The notes beneath the pieces were generated by a model. The model was not told the DNA's origin and ran no database searches. It was given only the letters and a program-made list of their open reading frames with translations. This document shows positions 1 to 11,714 of a DNA stretch of 64,000 nt, in pieces (position 1 is the first letter of the stretch; each line of letters opens with the position of its first letter). The stretch is from the NCBI GenBank assembly GCA_035222895.1, contig JAVYIG010004952.1, positions 62,001-126,000 of the forward strand. Direction: 5' to 3'. Both the position numbers and the translations under genes were made by a program. Origin of the DNA: Strongylocentrotus droebachiensis (lineage: Eukaryota > Echinodermata > Echinoidea > Camarodonta > Strongylocentrotidae).

Positions 1-1497
1 GGTTAAAATGAGACGACAATCGAAAAAAGCTGGCGCTATCCAAATTTGACAAATAAAAGTAGAGTCTAATTATACACCATGCATGTCCTTCTTCCATGGA
101 TGCATTCTTCTAAACATGAATGCAGTTTTTTTTCTTCTTCTAAACACGGGCACAATGCATTTCATTTCTTTCATGTAAGCGTCCTTTCGTGTTCTAAATC
201 GGTTGTGACGTCCGAGATGTATTAAAGGTATTACAAAGTTTTGGTATGGGGTCATGAATTTGGTTCAAATTAAAATATTGGAAGCATATGCGTTCCTACA
301 ATATTCATTGATCGTTGTCTCGGTTGAAATCGAGTCTAAAGTTATGAAATTATAAATAATAAACTCTTTATGTTGTATAGCTCCCTCTCAGGGTCAAGAT
401 ATTAATTTAGCTATGAAACAATGTTTCTTTACTAAAATCGACCGATTAGCTATTCCCGTTTCGAAATAACATATCACAACTACATATTCTGAGATTCTCA
501 TGGTCGCAGCTACCATTGTACGGCCGTAGGCGCTTTTTAAAATTTATCAAAATTTACCGGGAGCACCGGTAAATTTTTATATTCAATTTTTCTCGAAAAC
601 AGAAGTGTTTTAGGGGGTAATTTTTTTAGTGCTTATAATCCATCCACAGGGGCGTCCAAATATATCAAAATTGTAAAGATTCACTATCCACCCAATTTTC
701 AAAATTTCCCAAAACTTTGTATTACCTTTAAGCGCTATGTAAAAGCTGAATCTTATTAGTATTATTATTATTTTGAATAGAGGAGATTTTAAACTATAGT
801 ATAACATCGTCTGGCGATGGATTATTATCTAATGATGGATTTGTAATTATATCATCACTCCCCACTTACAGATTAGTTTATCTATTTTTCCTATTAAAGA
901 AAAAATGTATATGTGTTAATCATATTAATTTAATTATAGTTATCATATTTTGAGTGACCCACATTCCTCAAGCCCTGCTTTTCAATGGAACCATCCATTT
1001 CCCTAGTTTTTCTTTAACAAGCATGCCCAACAATTTGCATTTTAATTTGTAATCCGATTAATGTTTTACAAAATACACTATATTAAGGTTTGTTTGTTTA
1101 TGTGCTTGGGTTACCTGACTGCTAAAAAAATCATGTGTATGCTTTTAAGTAAGCAACCAGGAGACCGAAGATACTTGTTTATATTGTTCTGTTGGAAATT
1201 AAAATAAAAAACTGAACTGAAACTGAAAGATTATACCTAAAAAGAAAAGAAAAGGGTACCAAAGTAAGACCTTTGATATTGGCATTGTCAATTTTGTTTA
1301 TCATCACCCAGCCCCCCCCCCCCCCCCCCACCACCACCTTCCCTTTCCCCTGGGCTTTCATGCCATCAAACAATCGATTATTGTAATAGCCCTTCTTCTT
1401 CTGCAACTTTCTTAATGAGTAATTATTGGAATTGTGTTATCAGTTAGATTTTGTCTTACAAACTCGTTATATCGGTGACATGTAATTTGATGATTGT
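1..1497. other. AT-rich intergenic DNA, no gene seen
   Basis: No exon with good splice signals or protein similarity is visible. The only notable local feature is a homopolymeric C tract at about 1312-1329 followed by CCACCACCACC. The short open frames here have no recognisable content. Confidence 0.6.
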
Positions 1498-1532
1498 GTA
1501 TGTTGCAGAAGAAAATAAATTCAATTCAATAT
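1498..1532 (+). repeat. Dispersed 3'-end motif of a retroelement, copy 1
   Basis: The stretch reads GTATGTTGCAGAAGAAAATAAA and then TTCAATTCAAT. The same motif lies in reverse orientation at 7687-7725. A conserved block ending in a short pentameric tail is what 3' ends of non-LTR retrotransposons look like. The assignment to a retroelement is inferred from there being two copies in opposite orientation and from the tail; the parent element is not identified. Confidence 0.4.
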
Positions 1533-1740
1533 TAAGATGTTGAGGTTGGTAATATAAAAAGAATCATTAAAATGCGCTGAAAACGGGATTAAAAAGAAAG
1601 AAAGAAAAAAAGAAAGGAGATAAGTGACAACATGCATAGGGAAGAAAGAGATGACGGAAATGAGAGGAGAAAGGAAAGGATTGCATGAGGCAGAGGATGG
1701 AACAAGGGATATGGTAGAAAAGGAGAGATAGAGATGGAGG

Positions 1741-1750
1741 GGGTTGGGGA

Positions 1751-1792
<42 letters not shown>

Positions 1793-2075
1793 AAGAGAAA
1801 AGAGAGAGGGAGGGGGAGGGAGGGAGGGAGGAAGGGAGGGAGGGAGGGAGGGAGTGAGGGAGTGAATGAAAGAGGAGGTTAGAATTCAGGGGATGTGGGT
1901 GCCTGTGAATGCGAGTGCGCTCTTGTATGTGTGTGGGCGTTTTAGAGAGAGAGAGGGAGAGAGAGAGAGAGAGAGAGAGAGATGGGTGATAGGGAGAGAC
2001 GGAAAGACAGGGAGACAGAGAGAAAAATAGACGGTCAGATAGAGAGTGTGTGTGAGAGAGAGAGAGAGACGACCC
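1741..2075. repeat. GA/GGGA-rich microsatellite block
   Basis: The + strand is nearly pure purine, made of (GA)n, (GGGA)n and (GGAA)n blocks with a short non-repetitive spacer at about 1878-1945. The open frames on the minus strand rich in Ser, Leu and Pro simply translate the CT repeat and are not genes. Confidence 0.85.
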
Positions 2076-2499
2076 TGAGATAAGCGCACCCACTTTAATA
2101 CTATATAAATGCCGTTATTTTTTCTCTTTGAGAAAATCAAAATACGTGAACAATACATTTCATTTCTATTCATGTCAGCGTCCTTTTCCCAATCTATTCA
2201 AATCTCGTTTGCTTGATGAATATGGCCAGTTATTCTAGATAGTCTCCTAAAATGCTTCAATTGTATTTTTGAACCATTTTTTCCGGCACCTTTCTACATT
2301 GATGTTGATGTGTTCATCGAATGAATGCGATCATCTGTGTTAGGTCTGTGGTAAAGCAGGGAACTTTAACTTTGGAAGTGAGATCTCTATATTAGTATTG
2401 AAACAAAGTTATACCATTCTTTCACTTAGAATGTATAAGTGATTTATATGCATGTATATTTAATATTCCATTCATTTTATATAAGTTCTTTATTTATTT

Positions 2500-2794
2500 T
2501 CACGTCAAGATAAAAACAAAATTATACCATCTTCAATACAAACATGTAAAATGAGATATCTGAAGTGCGAGGACGATAAAAAGTACATAAATGTATTGTT
2601 CAAGATCGCCCTCACCAAATATACAAACTAACAATAACTTAACAATACATAATTTACAAAAAATAAAGATTACACAAATATGGAAGATAAAGAAAAATAG
2701 AGAAAAAGAAGGAAGAACTATTGCATACACATTGACTTCATAAGTAAAAATATTTGAAAAAGGAATAGCATATATAGTCGTTTAAATCGGTTGA
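2500..2794 (-). mobile_element. Probable 3' untranslated tail of the adjacent LINE remnant
   Basis: This AT-rich sequence follows the reverse-transcriptase remnant directly in its sense (minus) direction and contains no reading frame of interest. It is assigned to the LINE only by position; the true 3' end was not located. Confidence 0.3.
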
Positions 2795-3060
2795 TTGTCT
2801 TACTATTTGAATTGATTATAGGAAGGTTATTCCATAAAACTGAGCCGTTCTAGAAGATGGAAGATTGAGTTATTGAAATACGATTAAATGGGGGAAAAAT
2901 ATTTAGGGCATTCCTGGTATTATAATCATGGACAGAACAATTTAAAGTGAAATGACTATCAAAAACTTCAGGAATCATATTTTGGAGAAGTTTGAACATG
3001 AATATTGCAGTAGCCAAAGTTATCAATTCATGGATAAGTAAAATTGTATATCTTTTTGTA
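2795..3060 (-). pseudogene. LINE reverse transcriptase, C-terminal remnant
   Basis: Read on the minus strand from about 3059 downwards, the frame gives the end of a non-LTR retrotransposon reverse transcriptase: LIHELITLATAIFMFKLL, then VHDYNTRNAL, an SITQSSIF block and NGSVLWNNLP. Family members show the same order (helical segment, HxYNTR, a Q-S-I block, W-N-x-L-P) just past the catalytic core. An in-frame TAG lies between SSIF and NGSVLWNN, and the catalytic YxDD region is absent, because the CT microsatellite at 3083 cuts the element off. It is a dead 5'-truncated copy. The clade (L2, CR1 or Jockey-like) cannot be settled from this fragment. Confidence 0.75.
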
Positions 3061-3082
3061 AATAAATGCGGAGAATTCTCAT

Positions 3083-3362
3083 TCTCTCTTTCTATCTCTC
3101 CTACTCTCTCTCCCTCTCCCTATCTCATTGTCTCTCCCTCTCTCTCTCTATCTCTCTTTATATATCTCTCTCTTTCTCTCTCTCTCCTACTCTCTCTCCC
3201 TCTCCCTATCTCATTGTCTCTCCCTCTCTCTCTCTATCTCTCTTTATATATCTCTCTCTTTCTCTCTCTCATTATCTCTCCCTCTCTCTCGCTCTCATGC
3301 TCTCTCTCTCTCTCTCTGTCGTATTATCTCTCCCTCTCTCTCTCGCTCTCATCGTTCTCCAT
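3083..3362. repeat. CT microsatellite with an 86-bp higher-order period
   Basis: The tract is CT-rich, but the phrase CTCCTACTCTCTCTCCC recurs at 3098 and 3184, followed each time by TATCTCATTG and TTTATATATC, which gives a repeat of about 86 bp and a partial third copy. The Ser/Leu-rich open frames over it are repeat translations. Confidence 0.85.
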
Positions 3363-3559
3363 TTCCTTTTGATGTTGACATTTTGAAGGTTGGTAGCACA
3401 GTGTATAATGGGGAAAACGCATTCAAACTGCATCTGTGACCTAGACTAGCTGAAAAAGCGGAGGTGCGTTCCATTGTGAAAGCAGAGAACAAAACGAAAC
3501 CGAGGTTCGACAGTGAAAAAAAAAACATGAAAAAGAGAGAGAGAGAGAGATCGCAATCT

Positions 3560-3694
3560 TCTACTGCTTTGGTATTAACGGCTCGGCGAACTGCACACTG
3601 ACGTCCCTGGCTGGTGCAACTCGTGTGTCGTATAATACTGTATCGTCGTGTTTATAGTTTGGATCTACAGGTTTTTGTCTGCACTCAGCGATTG
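3560..3694 (+). other. Possible noncoding first exon of the PLAC8-family gene
   Basis: The first coding exon at 8824 starts with an acceptor (TTTCAG) and a 17-base 5' leader, so at least one upstream noncoding exon should exist. A consensus donor, ATTG/GTGAGT, ends a comparatively GC-richer stretch at 3694, with a TATA-like CGTATAATACT at about 3629. This is the best candidate seen between 3500 and 8823, but nothing ties it to the gene except position and the donor. Confidence 0.22.
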
Positions 3695-4610
3695 GTGAGT
3701 GGTTCCTTTTTGCATTTTAAATGCATTTATTTCCTGATAATTTAATTGTAATCTTGAACAAGTTTTGTAGAGAAGATTATCACTTGTTGTATGAAATGTA
3801 TGTTGTGAATGTATGCAGACGTAGTTTTGAAGTGGTGGATGGTAGTGTTGTATCAACGTACTGGGCGTGGCACGCGGTTCATACCTTTCACAATATATGG
3901 ACAGTAATGGGGAGAGCCAGGGGAAAATTGTTTTATCGCTTTCTTTTTAGTAAAGATATTGATCCGCGTGAGAAAATTATGGGAGAATATTTATTGAAAG
4001 ATGTTCCTACTGCATTATAATTAATATTTTAATTTAATTCGAATCTCAAAGTCAGAAAACTAGTGTGGTTTCTCTGGGCAGTCGAAGAGAACGTCGAAGA
4101 GAACGTCATGCCGAGTAGTCAATTTGCATGACTTTGATGAATATTTTAAGAATGTTGCTCTCAATGAGAATCGCCCTCATATACGCGATCATATTAATAA
4201 GCACAACAATAATGATGTCAATTTCATTTAAAAAGTAAAAGGAAACAAAACGGATGCTTGTTATTCATGTTATACATTACAAATGCCACGTTTTCTTTAT
4301 TCCTTTAAGAGCACTTTGTTTTCAATAAATGCCTACTATTTGTACCTTTAAGTTTATGTCCAAACTCATTATCAAATGAGAAACGTGGAATTAAATGACT
4401 AGTTTTGAGTGAGAACAGTGATACTGATAGACCAAGTTGATAAAATAAATCGAAGTCCTAGTTATGATTCATATAATTGATTCAATCTCGTTTCCATGGT
4501 AAACCAGGAATACATTTCTTTGGAGGTCATTCGAAAATGAGAAAAACAAGGGCGTATGCATATAGACTGGTCATGTGAATTGAATTGAAGAAATGAAAGG
4601 ACTTATTCGG
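3695..4610. other. Intergenic or intronic DNA, nothing recognised
   Basis: An open frame of about 99 codons at 3721-4020 has no recognisable domain and is not accompanied by convincing splice or start context. A short direct repeat (GTCGAAGAGAACGTC) occurs at about 4081-4108. No other feature is supported. Confidence 0.5.
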
Positions 4611-4611
4611 G

Positions 4612-4800
4612 GTGTGATAGTGATAGGTTTGATCCCTTGTTTCTGTATTTGAAGGTCCTGGGTTCACGTTTCGACGCGCCACTAACGTTTGAAAGCAAAG
4701 TGGACATTTTAATGGTCTCTCTACCCAGATGTAAACGAGGATTACCTATTACAGGATGTGTGATTCAATGCAATTGGATTAGTATGGGTTTGCATGTATA
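4612..4800 (+). mobile_element. tRNA-derived SINE
   Basis: A tRNA-like head with a B-box-like GGGTTCACGTTTCGA near 4670 is followed by a body with TCTCTACCCAGATGTAAAC. The same body motif (CACCCAGGTGTTAA-like) follows the tRNA-like heads at 14079 and 21786, which is why these are called one family. The head is too diverged to be a working tRNA gene. Confidence 0.55.
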
Positions 4801-5740
4801 AAATGGCGATTATCTAGCATGCTGGTAATTGGAGAAGAGAGCGTGCGCTGTAATTATAAAAATTGTATTTTAATTCATTAAAAGGGTTAACCGTTTAAAG
4901 CGCTTTGGTCAGTTACTTTAGAGAATATTGCTGAAGCATATATTACGATACTGATAAATCGTTGTCAACACGCAACAACAAGGGAAGTGCAATTTCCCCT
5001 TTTCCCCCCTTTGTTTTGTTTTGTTTCTTTTTCCTGTCAGTATTGTTGAGGTTCTATTTCGGATCCACTTCGGTGTAAATAACATAAGAGAAAACAGCAA
5101 AAACTACATCGTTTTTTCTTTCCAAGAGGGTAGTCTGGCAAATATGGACATCAAAATACATGTTAAACATGTATTAGAAATAAAATGAAGATAATATAAT
5201 GTGGACAAGTTATAAACGGATCGACACACATATCTAAAAGATAGAATATTGTTTGTCATTGTTTCTGGATAGCTAATGCATGTATAGGGATTTGTGTATT
5301 AATGATGGCATAAATTATAGCTAGTAGATGATCTGATAAGTGCTACTCTTAGAGTTCTCATGTATTATTCACATGGTGTGATGAAAATATTTTACTCATA
5401 TGGTCTCAAATTCAGCCGCTTCTTATAAAATTGACGTATATATTATCACTTTATAGCATTACATAGTTTCGATATTGATGCAACTCTGCATTTAAAGTAG
5501 TGATTGGAACTGGACAAATTTTCAATAATGATTTTAACTTAAATTTCTTAATCTTTATTAGGATTTTTAAGAAATAAATTCAAAGCAAAAACCTAGTATC
5601 TTTGTGTAACCATAGTGACAAGAAAAATACCAGAATATTTACAGTCTCGATGTCAATGAAAACCTTTTATTGGCTTCTCTTAATTTTATTACCACGTATA
5701 AACTTCAAGATGACTCATAATTTCTCTCCACTCAACCCTG
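4801..5740. other. AT-rich DNA, no feature seen
   Basis: No exon-like stretch, long repeat or inverted repeat was recognised here. If the candidate first exon at 3694 is right, this is intron 1 of the PLAC8-family gene. Confidence 0.5.
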
Positions 5741-5743
5741 TCT

Positions 5744-5825
5744 TAGTATGTGTGTGTGTGTGTGTGTGTATGTGTGTGTCTCTCTCTCTCTCTCTCTCTC
5801 TCTCACGCACACTCTCTCTCTTTAT
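5744..5825. repeat. Compound (GT)n(CT)n microsatellite
   Basis: A run of GT dinucleotides with one interruption changes directly into a run of CT dinucleotides, then ACGCACAC and a final short CT run. Confidence 0.9.
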
Positions 5826-5904
5826 CTTTCACTCATATATGCTCCCTATTGGTGTCCGGTTGTGGAAAATATGGATTAACATCTTCCCACAGGACGTTAG
5901 TGTT

Positions 5905-5972
5905 AGGTAGAGATTCGAACCTTCATTTCTTGGACTGAGAGTCAAGTTAATCAACCATTATACCACACGACT
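5905..5972 (-). mobile_element. tRNA-derived SINE head
   Basis: On the minus strand the sequence starts GTCGTGTGGTATAATGGTTGA (A-box-like) and reaches GGTTCGAATCTC (B-box). It lacks proper acceptor-stem pairing and a downstream T-run terminator, so it is read as a SINE head and not as a tRNA gene. Confidence 0.5.
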
Positions 5973-6442
5973 ATAAACAATTACCACAACACCAGTTGTA
6001 TATTAATTTCATTTTGAGTTTGTGTATGAAATATTGCATTAGTTTGTACGCCCCCACACATGCATGATAATTTCCACCTGTACATAAGTTTTAAAAAAAT
6101 GGAACATTGGAGGGTGCAATCCATAATGATAAAATACAGCCTCGTTCCTCTGGGTTTTTTTAGGGGTGGAGGTGTGTTTGGTGGTGTTTTTTGTCATAAA
6201 TTTGATTTCACCGAGTTTCGAATTTACGGTTGTCCTGCCTTTACCGTCGCCCATAACGTTGTTTTAATCAAACCTACTTATAATGTCTGCTATCTCGTGC
6301 GCAACAATTAGTGCAACATGGCGAGGGTCGAGTTTTATAGATAAAGAGATGGCAATCTAATTGGTATCGGGCTAGATGATTAAGCTAATGCATAATATTC
6401 TCAACAAGTCATCAAAGTAGCCAATATATGTTCGAAAGTTGA

Positions 6443-6560
6443 TTGGTTTTGAGCTCCACGGTTGACTCGTTCGCTGATTATCCAGGGTTCGATTCCAGGC
6501 AGGTTAATGCAACCATTTTATATCTAATCGTCTTAATGGATGAAAGCAGCGAAATGCTCA
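6443..6560 (+). mobile_element. tRNA-derived SINE fragment
   Basis: The B-box GGGTTCGATTCC lies at about 6485, preceded by a tRNA-like head (GAGCTCCACGGTTGACTCG) and followed by a short body. The tail seen in the better copies is not recognisable. Confidence 0.45.
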
Positions 6561-8823
6561 GATGGAAACAAATTTGAGAAAAAAATGTCACCTCGATCTA
6601 TACCGCTGCTTACACTGCCACTGACAATGAAATACAAGGCTACATAATTATGCTTGGCGTCACACGCTCATTTGTGAAAGCGTCAGGGAAGGGGCGGGGT
6701 GGAGCATTAGAACATAATGCTTCTTGTTTTTGCTATTTCTTTTGTAAATTGTTTCTCTTTAGTTTCCATAGTGTTCATCCCCTACCCCGATCTGAATATA
6801 ATTTAAAAACCGAAGCATTTTCCTATGATTTTTTGTCTTCTTCATTTCAAACGATTTTTTTTTTACAGAAGCTGCACTAAAGATTCATTCTTATGTGTTT
6901 AGTTTTTATAGCAGTTTTAAAAACTGAATTAAACTGAGACATGTTGTTCCAGTGCCGGGCTTCACGTGCTGATTTGTGAACAAGTCTGGATTAAAATATT
7001 GGGGATCTGTTTGCGGCGATGGAAGCCATGGGCTAAGCAAGTTATCCAATCAAGTTTGGAAATGGGGGGTAGGGGGATCCAGACTATTATTTTGGGTGTC
7101 TGTGTGTCTCAACACGAAAGCATCATACGTACCAGTTCACGGACATACAGTTGAAACGCGTGTGTTAGAATTAACACGCAGTTTAAGGGATGGCGGCAAA
7201 TTTGGACTAATGACGCTTCATATTGTCTGACATGGTGAGGGTGGGGCGGGGGGGGGGGGGTTATTGGTCTATCTTTCTTTATATACGTTTATGGGTGCTC
7301 CTTCTTTCTTTCCAGGACAGAGGCTTTACGGAAAACTGTTTGATCTCCTTATATCTCAAGGATTATTTTATATCTAATACAATTAAGTAGAGTTTTCAGC
7401 TTTTACAGGGTTCATTCATCCACGCACAATAGCTGTTATAAAAAAAGACGTCAGACGGTTTTGTGTGCCGCACAGAAGGTTTTAAGTCTTCATTCATTGA
7501 TTTTGATGTTACGAACATTTCCTTCTGCCTTTAAACCGTTTGGTAATACCGAAACCTTCAATTGAATCACACTTGCGCCTATTGTTTGCATGTAGGAATG
7601 ATATAACTCATTTTCAGGTTCTTCTGCTGGTTTCTTTTATCACGTTGATTAGACTGTTTTCAGGGAATTATTATTTGCGGTATGGTATTGAATTTGAATT
7701 GACTTTATTTTCTCCTGCAACATACAAATCCGATTTCATTTCAGCGATATAAAAAGTACATAACATAACATTTTTGTGAACATGTACACAATATAAAGTA
7801 ATATAAATATTGACCTCGATACAAAATGTAACTGATAACACACTACCTAGAATTATTCATGGAAGTGAACCGGTAAACATTGTTGAAGGATGATGAACAA
7901 ATTGTCTATTCTTGTAATGAAATGTTACTTATTATATTCCTCTTACTGCATTAACCTTCAACATGCAAACATTACTTTAACAAATTAGTAAATCACAAAG
8001 ATACTAATGGTTTTATTTGAAGGCGTCATGTGTAACTTTCAGATTATCTGTCATTGTACATCTAGCATTGATGTCACTACATTAGCACCATTTTCTCTCA
8101 TCTGGACAATGTTACCAAGTCCCTTAAAGAAGTACGGTACACTATTACTTATCAGAACATGTCTTAAAGAGTTACGCCCTTATGTCATGAAGGTGTATAG
8201 AGTTTGCACATGATCAGCCGCTTCGATGATCTACGACCATATGTCAATAATACTTTGCCTCTCACAATAGGCTGTACGAATCTTTTCAAAATTCCAACAA
8301 ATAGAATGGATTCGGTCCACATGGTTTGATAAACAATATCTTTAGAAATCACAGTTTAAGCAAATAAAAATTTCTCTCCATGCAACTCACAGAAGCTAGC
8401 GGATCTCAATGCCATATTCACCTTACATGAGCAGGTGTTCTTTCCCTGTTTCGATTTCAGCTTAATACTGTGCTCAATAAAATGTATGTTTCTTTTGTGG
8501 CTGTGTTTGTTGTTGTTGTTCTTGCTGTCGATGTTATCATTATTGTAATTGATGCCGCCGTCTAATCTATTATTGTTGTCGAGATTGTGTTTTATATATA
8601 TTTTGTTTGAAAATGGTTGCTTTTATAATTTTTGTTAATCATATTTTATCAGAGATTTATATATTTTTTCTTGACAGAAACTTGTAGTTGTTGATTTTTT
8701 TTTATATCATTCGTATTAGGCCTGTTATTTAGAAAAAAATACACATCAATACTGTCTTCAATGAAGTGAAACATTTGCTAACCATTTCACATTATTCCTT
8801 TGTTTCTATTTTATATATTTCAG
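6561..8823. other. AT-rich DNA, probable intron 1 of the PLAC8-family gene
   Basis: Apart from a G tract at about 7239-7260 and the reversed retroelement-end motif at 7687-7725, no structure is recognised. The stretch 8500-8530 is (TTG)n-like. The acceptor of the first coding exon closes it at 8823. Confidence 0.45.
7687..7725 (-). repeat. Dispersed 3'-end motif of a retroelement, copy 2
   Basis: The reverse complement reads GTATGTTGCAGGAGAAAATAAA, then GTCAATTCAAATTCAAT, matching the copy at 1498-1532 with few differences. Confidence 0.4.
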
Positions 8824-8840
8824 TCATTTAGATCTGCACA
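8824..8840 (+). other. 5' leader in the first coding exon of the PLAC8-family gene
   Basis: Seventeen bases lie between the acceptor AG (8822-8823) and the ATG. The sequence before the start, CTGCACAATGTC, has A at -3 from the ATG, a favourable initiation context. The leader implies a further upstream noncoding exon. Confidence 0.7.
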
Positions 8841-11673
8841 ATGTCGACGCAATACGGTAAGTACCATTTTACTATTGGAAATGAATATTTCATGGGAAAT
8901 TATTATGTTGCGATTTACTATAATAATAATATTTGGCTTTTATATATAGCGCTTTGTCATCAACGACGTGTTTAAGCGCTCTACAGATATGTTATTACCC
9001 TTGTCATCGGATTCAGGCTTATCCGCACACAATGTATGCGTATTCTCTCCACTCCCTGGGGTGCATTCCAGCCACGTGTAATTTTTACAAGCGCACAATT
9101 GCTCAACTAACTACATTGACTTTCGCATCCTACCGGGCACCCATTTAACACATGGGCGGAGAGTTTGCAAATGTATATTATGTTAACGTCTTGCCAAATG
9201 ACATAAATGCCGCGGAGGGACTCCAACCCCGTACCTTGTGATCTGCAGTCAGGTGACTTATTCACTAGACCACAACACCTCTACCAGTATTTTTACCAGT
9301 ACAAATAATGATTAAAACAAAATTTACTGGTACATGTGGCTGAGTTCGATAATTTAGTTTAGTGGCTCAACAATGTATTGACTGTGCGTGTAATAATTTC
9401 ACAATGCTAAATATGCACGTAATGATTTTACAATGCTAAATATACACTCTATTGCCATATTGTGTACACAGTGTGCTAAGTGCATTAACACTGAGAAAAT
9501 GTGGCCATAATGTGCGTATATTAGAAAAATCTCCTTTAATTGCATTTTAAAAACAATGTACTACGGTAACCTTGTATTGTATATCATTGTCGATTTCTTG
9601 TAGCTGTGGAATGATTTGGTTATGGAATAATGACATTTATATAATGCAGTGTTATGAATACTCTCTGTTGCCACAGTAAGATACATTTAGTCACACGGTA
9701 TGTGTAACACATTATGTTATGACCATCAACCCTACCACAGTGTTCCAAATTGGGCAAGGTAACATAATGTGGTTTCCACCGTGTTATACACCGTGACCTC
9801 ACAGTGTTACATCGTTTCTCTTAGTATTTAACCCTTTCCTACTGGAAACTGGTAGTTTCTGTATTAAACCTATGGGGAATATAGGCATTCAGTAGTACAT
9901 GGGTTAGATAAAAACATAGCAATTCTACACAGTGAAAACTCTGGAATATTTTCCCAACTCATTTCGGATTCAGGCTATTTATTGAGCCATAACTATTGCC
10001 TTTTAAACAGGACATTAATCTCCACTGGCCGAACAAAACTAAAGTATGTGATACATACTAAATCAACATGATAAATATCAGAATACGAATGCACATACCA
10101 TAATTAACATAAGCACAGATAGCAAGAGAAAAGTAAGGGATAACGGATTAGAAATAGAAATAGAAATATGAATAATATAACGAGAGATAGATTTTTAAGC
10201 CAAAGGGGCGGAAAAGGGAGAAAATTAGCCATTACTCTTTCCACGCGTATTAAACACTGTTTTGTGAGTAGCCTTGTATGGAGAGCGGTTCGGTTGATAT
10301 TGATCCAAACCCGTCGACAGATCGATTGAATATCATAATGTAATGAAGATGGAAATGTCACGATCACAGACATACAAGGTCACACAACCCTTCTAAATAA
10401 CATGTGTTTCATTTCAATATAATATTTCAATACTATACAGCAGCAACCAAAACATAAAAAAAGATATATGCATGATTGTTTAATAGAAGGACGTGACTCG
10501 ATGAATGTATTAAAGTGGGTACCGACAGTACTATTTTTTTCTCTAGGAGCACAGTTTCGGGCAGTCCATTGACCATCTTTAGTCCCTGACAAGTCTAAAG
10601 TACCTCTGAAAAGCAAACTAAGAAAGACAAAGAGAACATCAAAACCAATATATACAAGAAAAGAAAGGTTTTTCAATTTTCGGAAGCGCGTTATCTCTTT
10701 AAAAATCTCCGACAGTAATAAGATAAAAAGGATTTATTTAAATATTTTATCCAGGCCCATTATCTTACTACAGTGTTTCCGTTGATCCAAGAGGGTGGGG
10801 GTGGAACATAATAGTTTTATCTTTTGTTTTTATTTGTTTGTTTTTTTTCTCCATGGTTTTCATTCTTTATCCCGACGTGCATTATAATGTGAATTATTTT
10901 ATTCATTACTATGGCCAACCGAAGCATGCCAATTATTTTCTTATTCAAGCGATGTTGTTTTGCTTCTCAGAGAAGTTTTTACCAAAGATTCATTCGTATT
11001 TGTTATTCTTTAAAACTGAGACATTTACATCCATGTATTCCATTATACACATATATTTATTCGACAATTTGATAACCCTCATTAGTCAAGGGAGGCGGAG
11101 AGCTTTTATCTTAAGATGCGCGATATGTAACAGATAATATAAAGTTGGGAACAAGTAGTGGAGGAGTTCATTTTAAGATATTCATCAAGTGTTATTATTT
11201 AAAACAAGTTAGGAAAGTAAGATATAAATCAAACCAATGACTACCGAATTTGTTCTCTTTTGTTTTCCCCAGCGCCAACAAGGGGAAAATATGCTTAATT
11301 TCTACAATTCTATTTAAGGGACCCCAGAAGGGCCCAGAAGACTCGAAATTAATATAACTCAGTAGTATCTTCATTGCCACCGACCCATTAGTTTGTCTGG
11401 GAGTAATATTTCCTCAATGTTAATATTCAATCATACATCTGTTTGTAGAGACGAATGCAAATTTGTGCAAATATTGGGTTATCACATAGATCATAATGAA
11501 ACCGGTACGATAGAAATTGAATGAAACTCCTTCTACAGGATTCAAAAGATTCAAAAGATTCAAAAGATTCAAAAGATGGAAGGCAGGGACAAAGAATGAT
11601 AGGGGACACAAATAATGTTACCACTCCTTACTTACACAGTTCAGTGTCTCTCTCTCTCTCTCTTTCTCTGCTA

Positions 11674-11714
<41 letters not shown>

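Noticed and set aside
1521..2093. 190-codon minus-strand frame rich in Ser and Leu
   Set aside because: Translation of a GA/CT microsatellite.
3721..4020. 99-codon open frame as a gene
   Set aside because: No recognisable domain, no splice context, and such lengths arise by chance in 64 kb.
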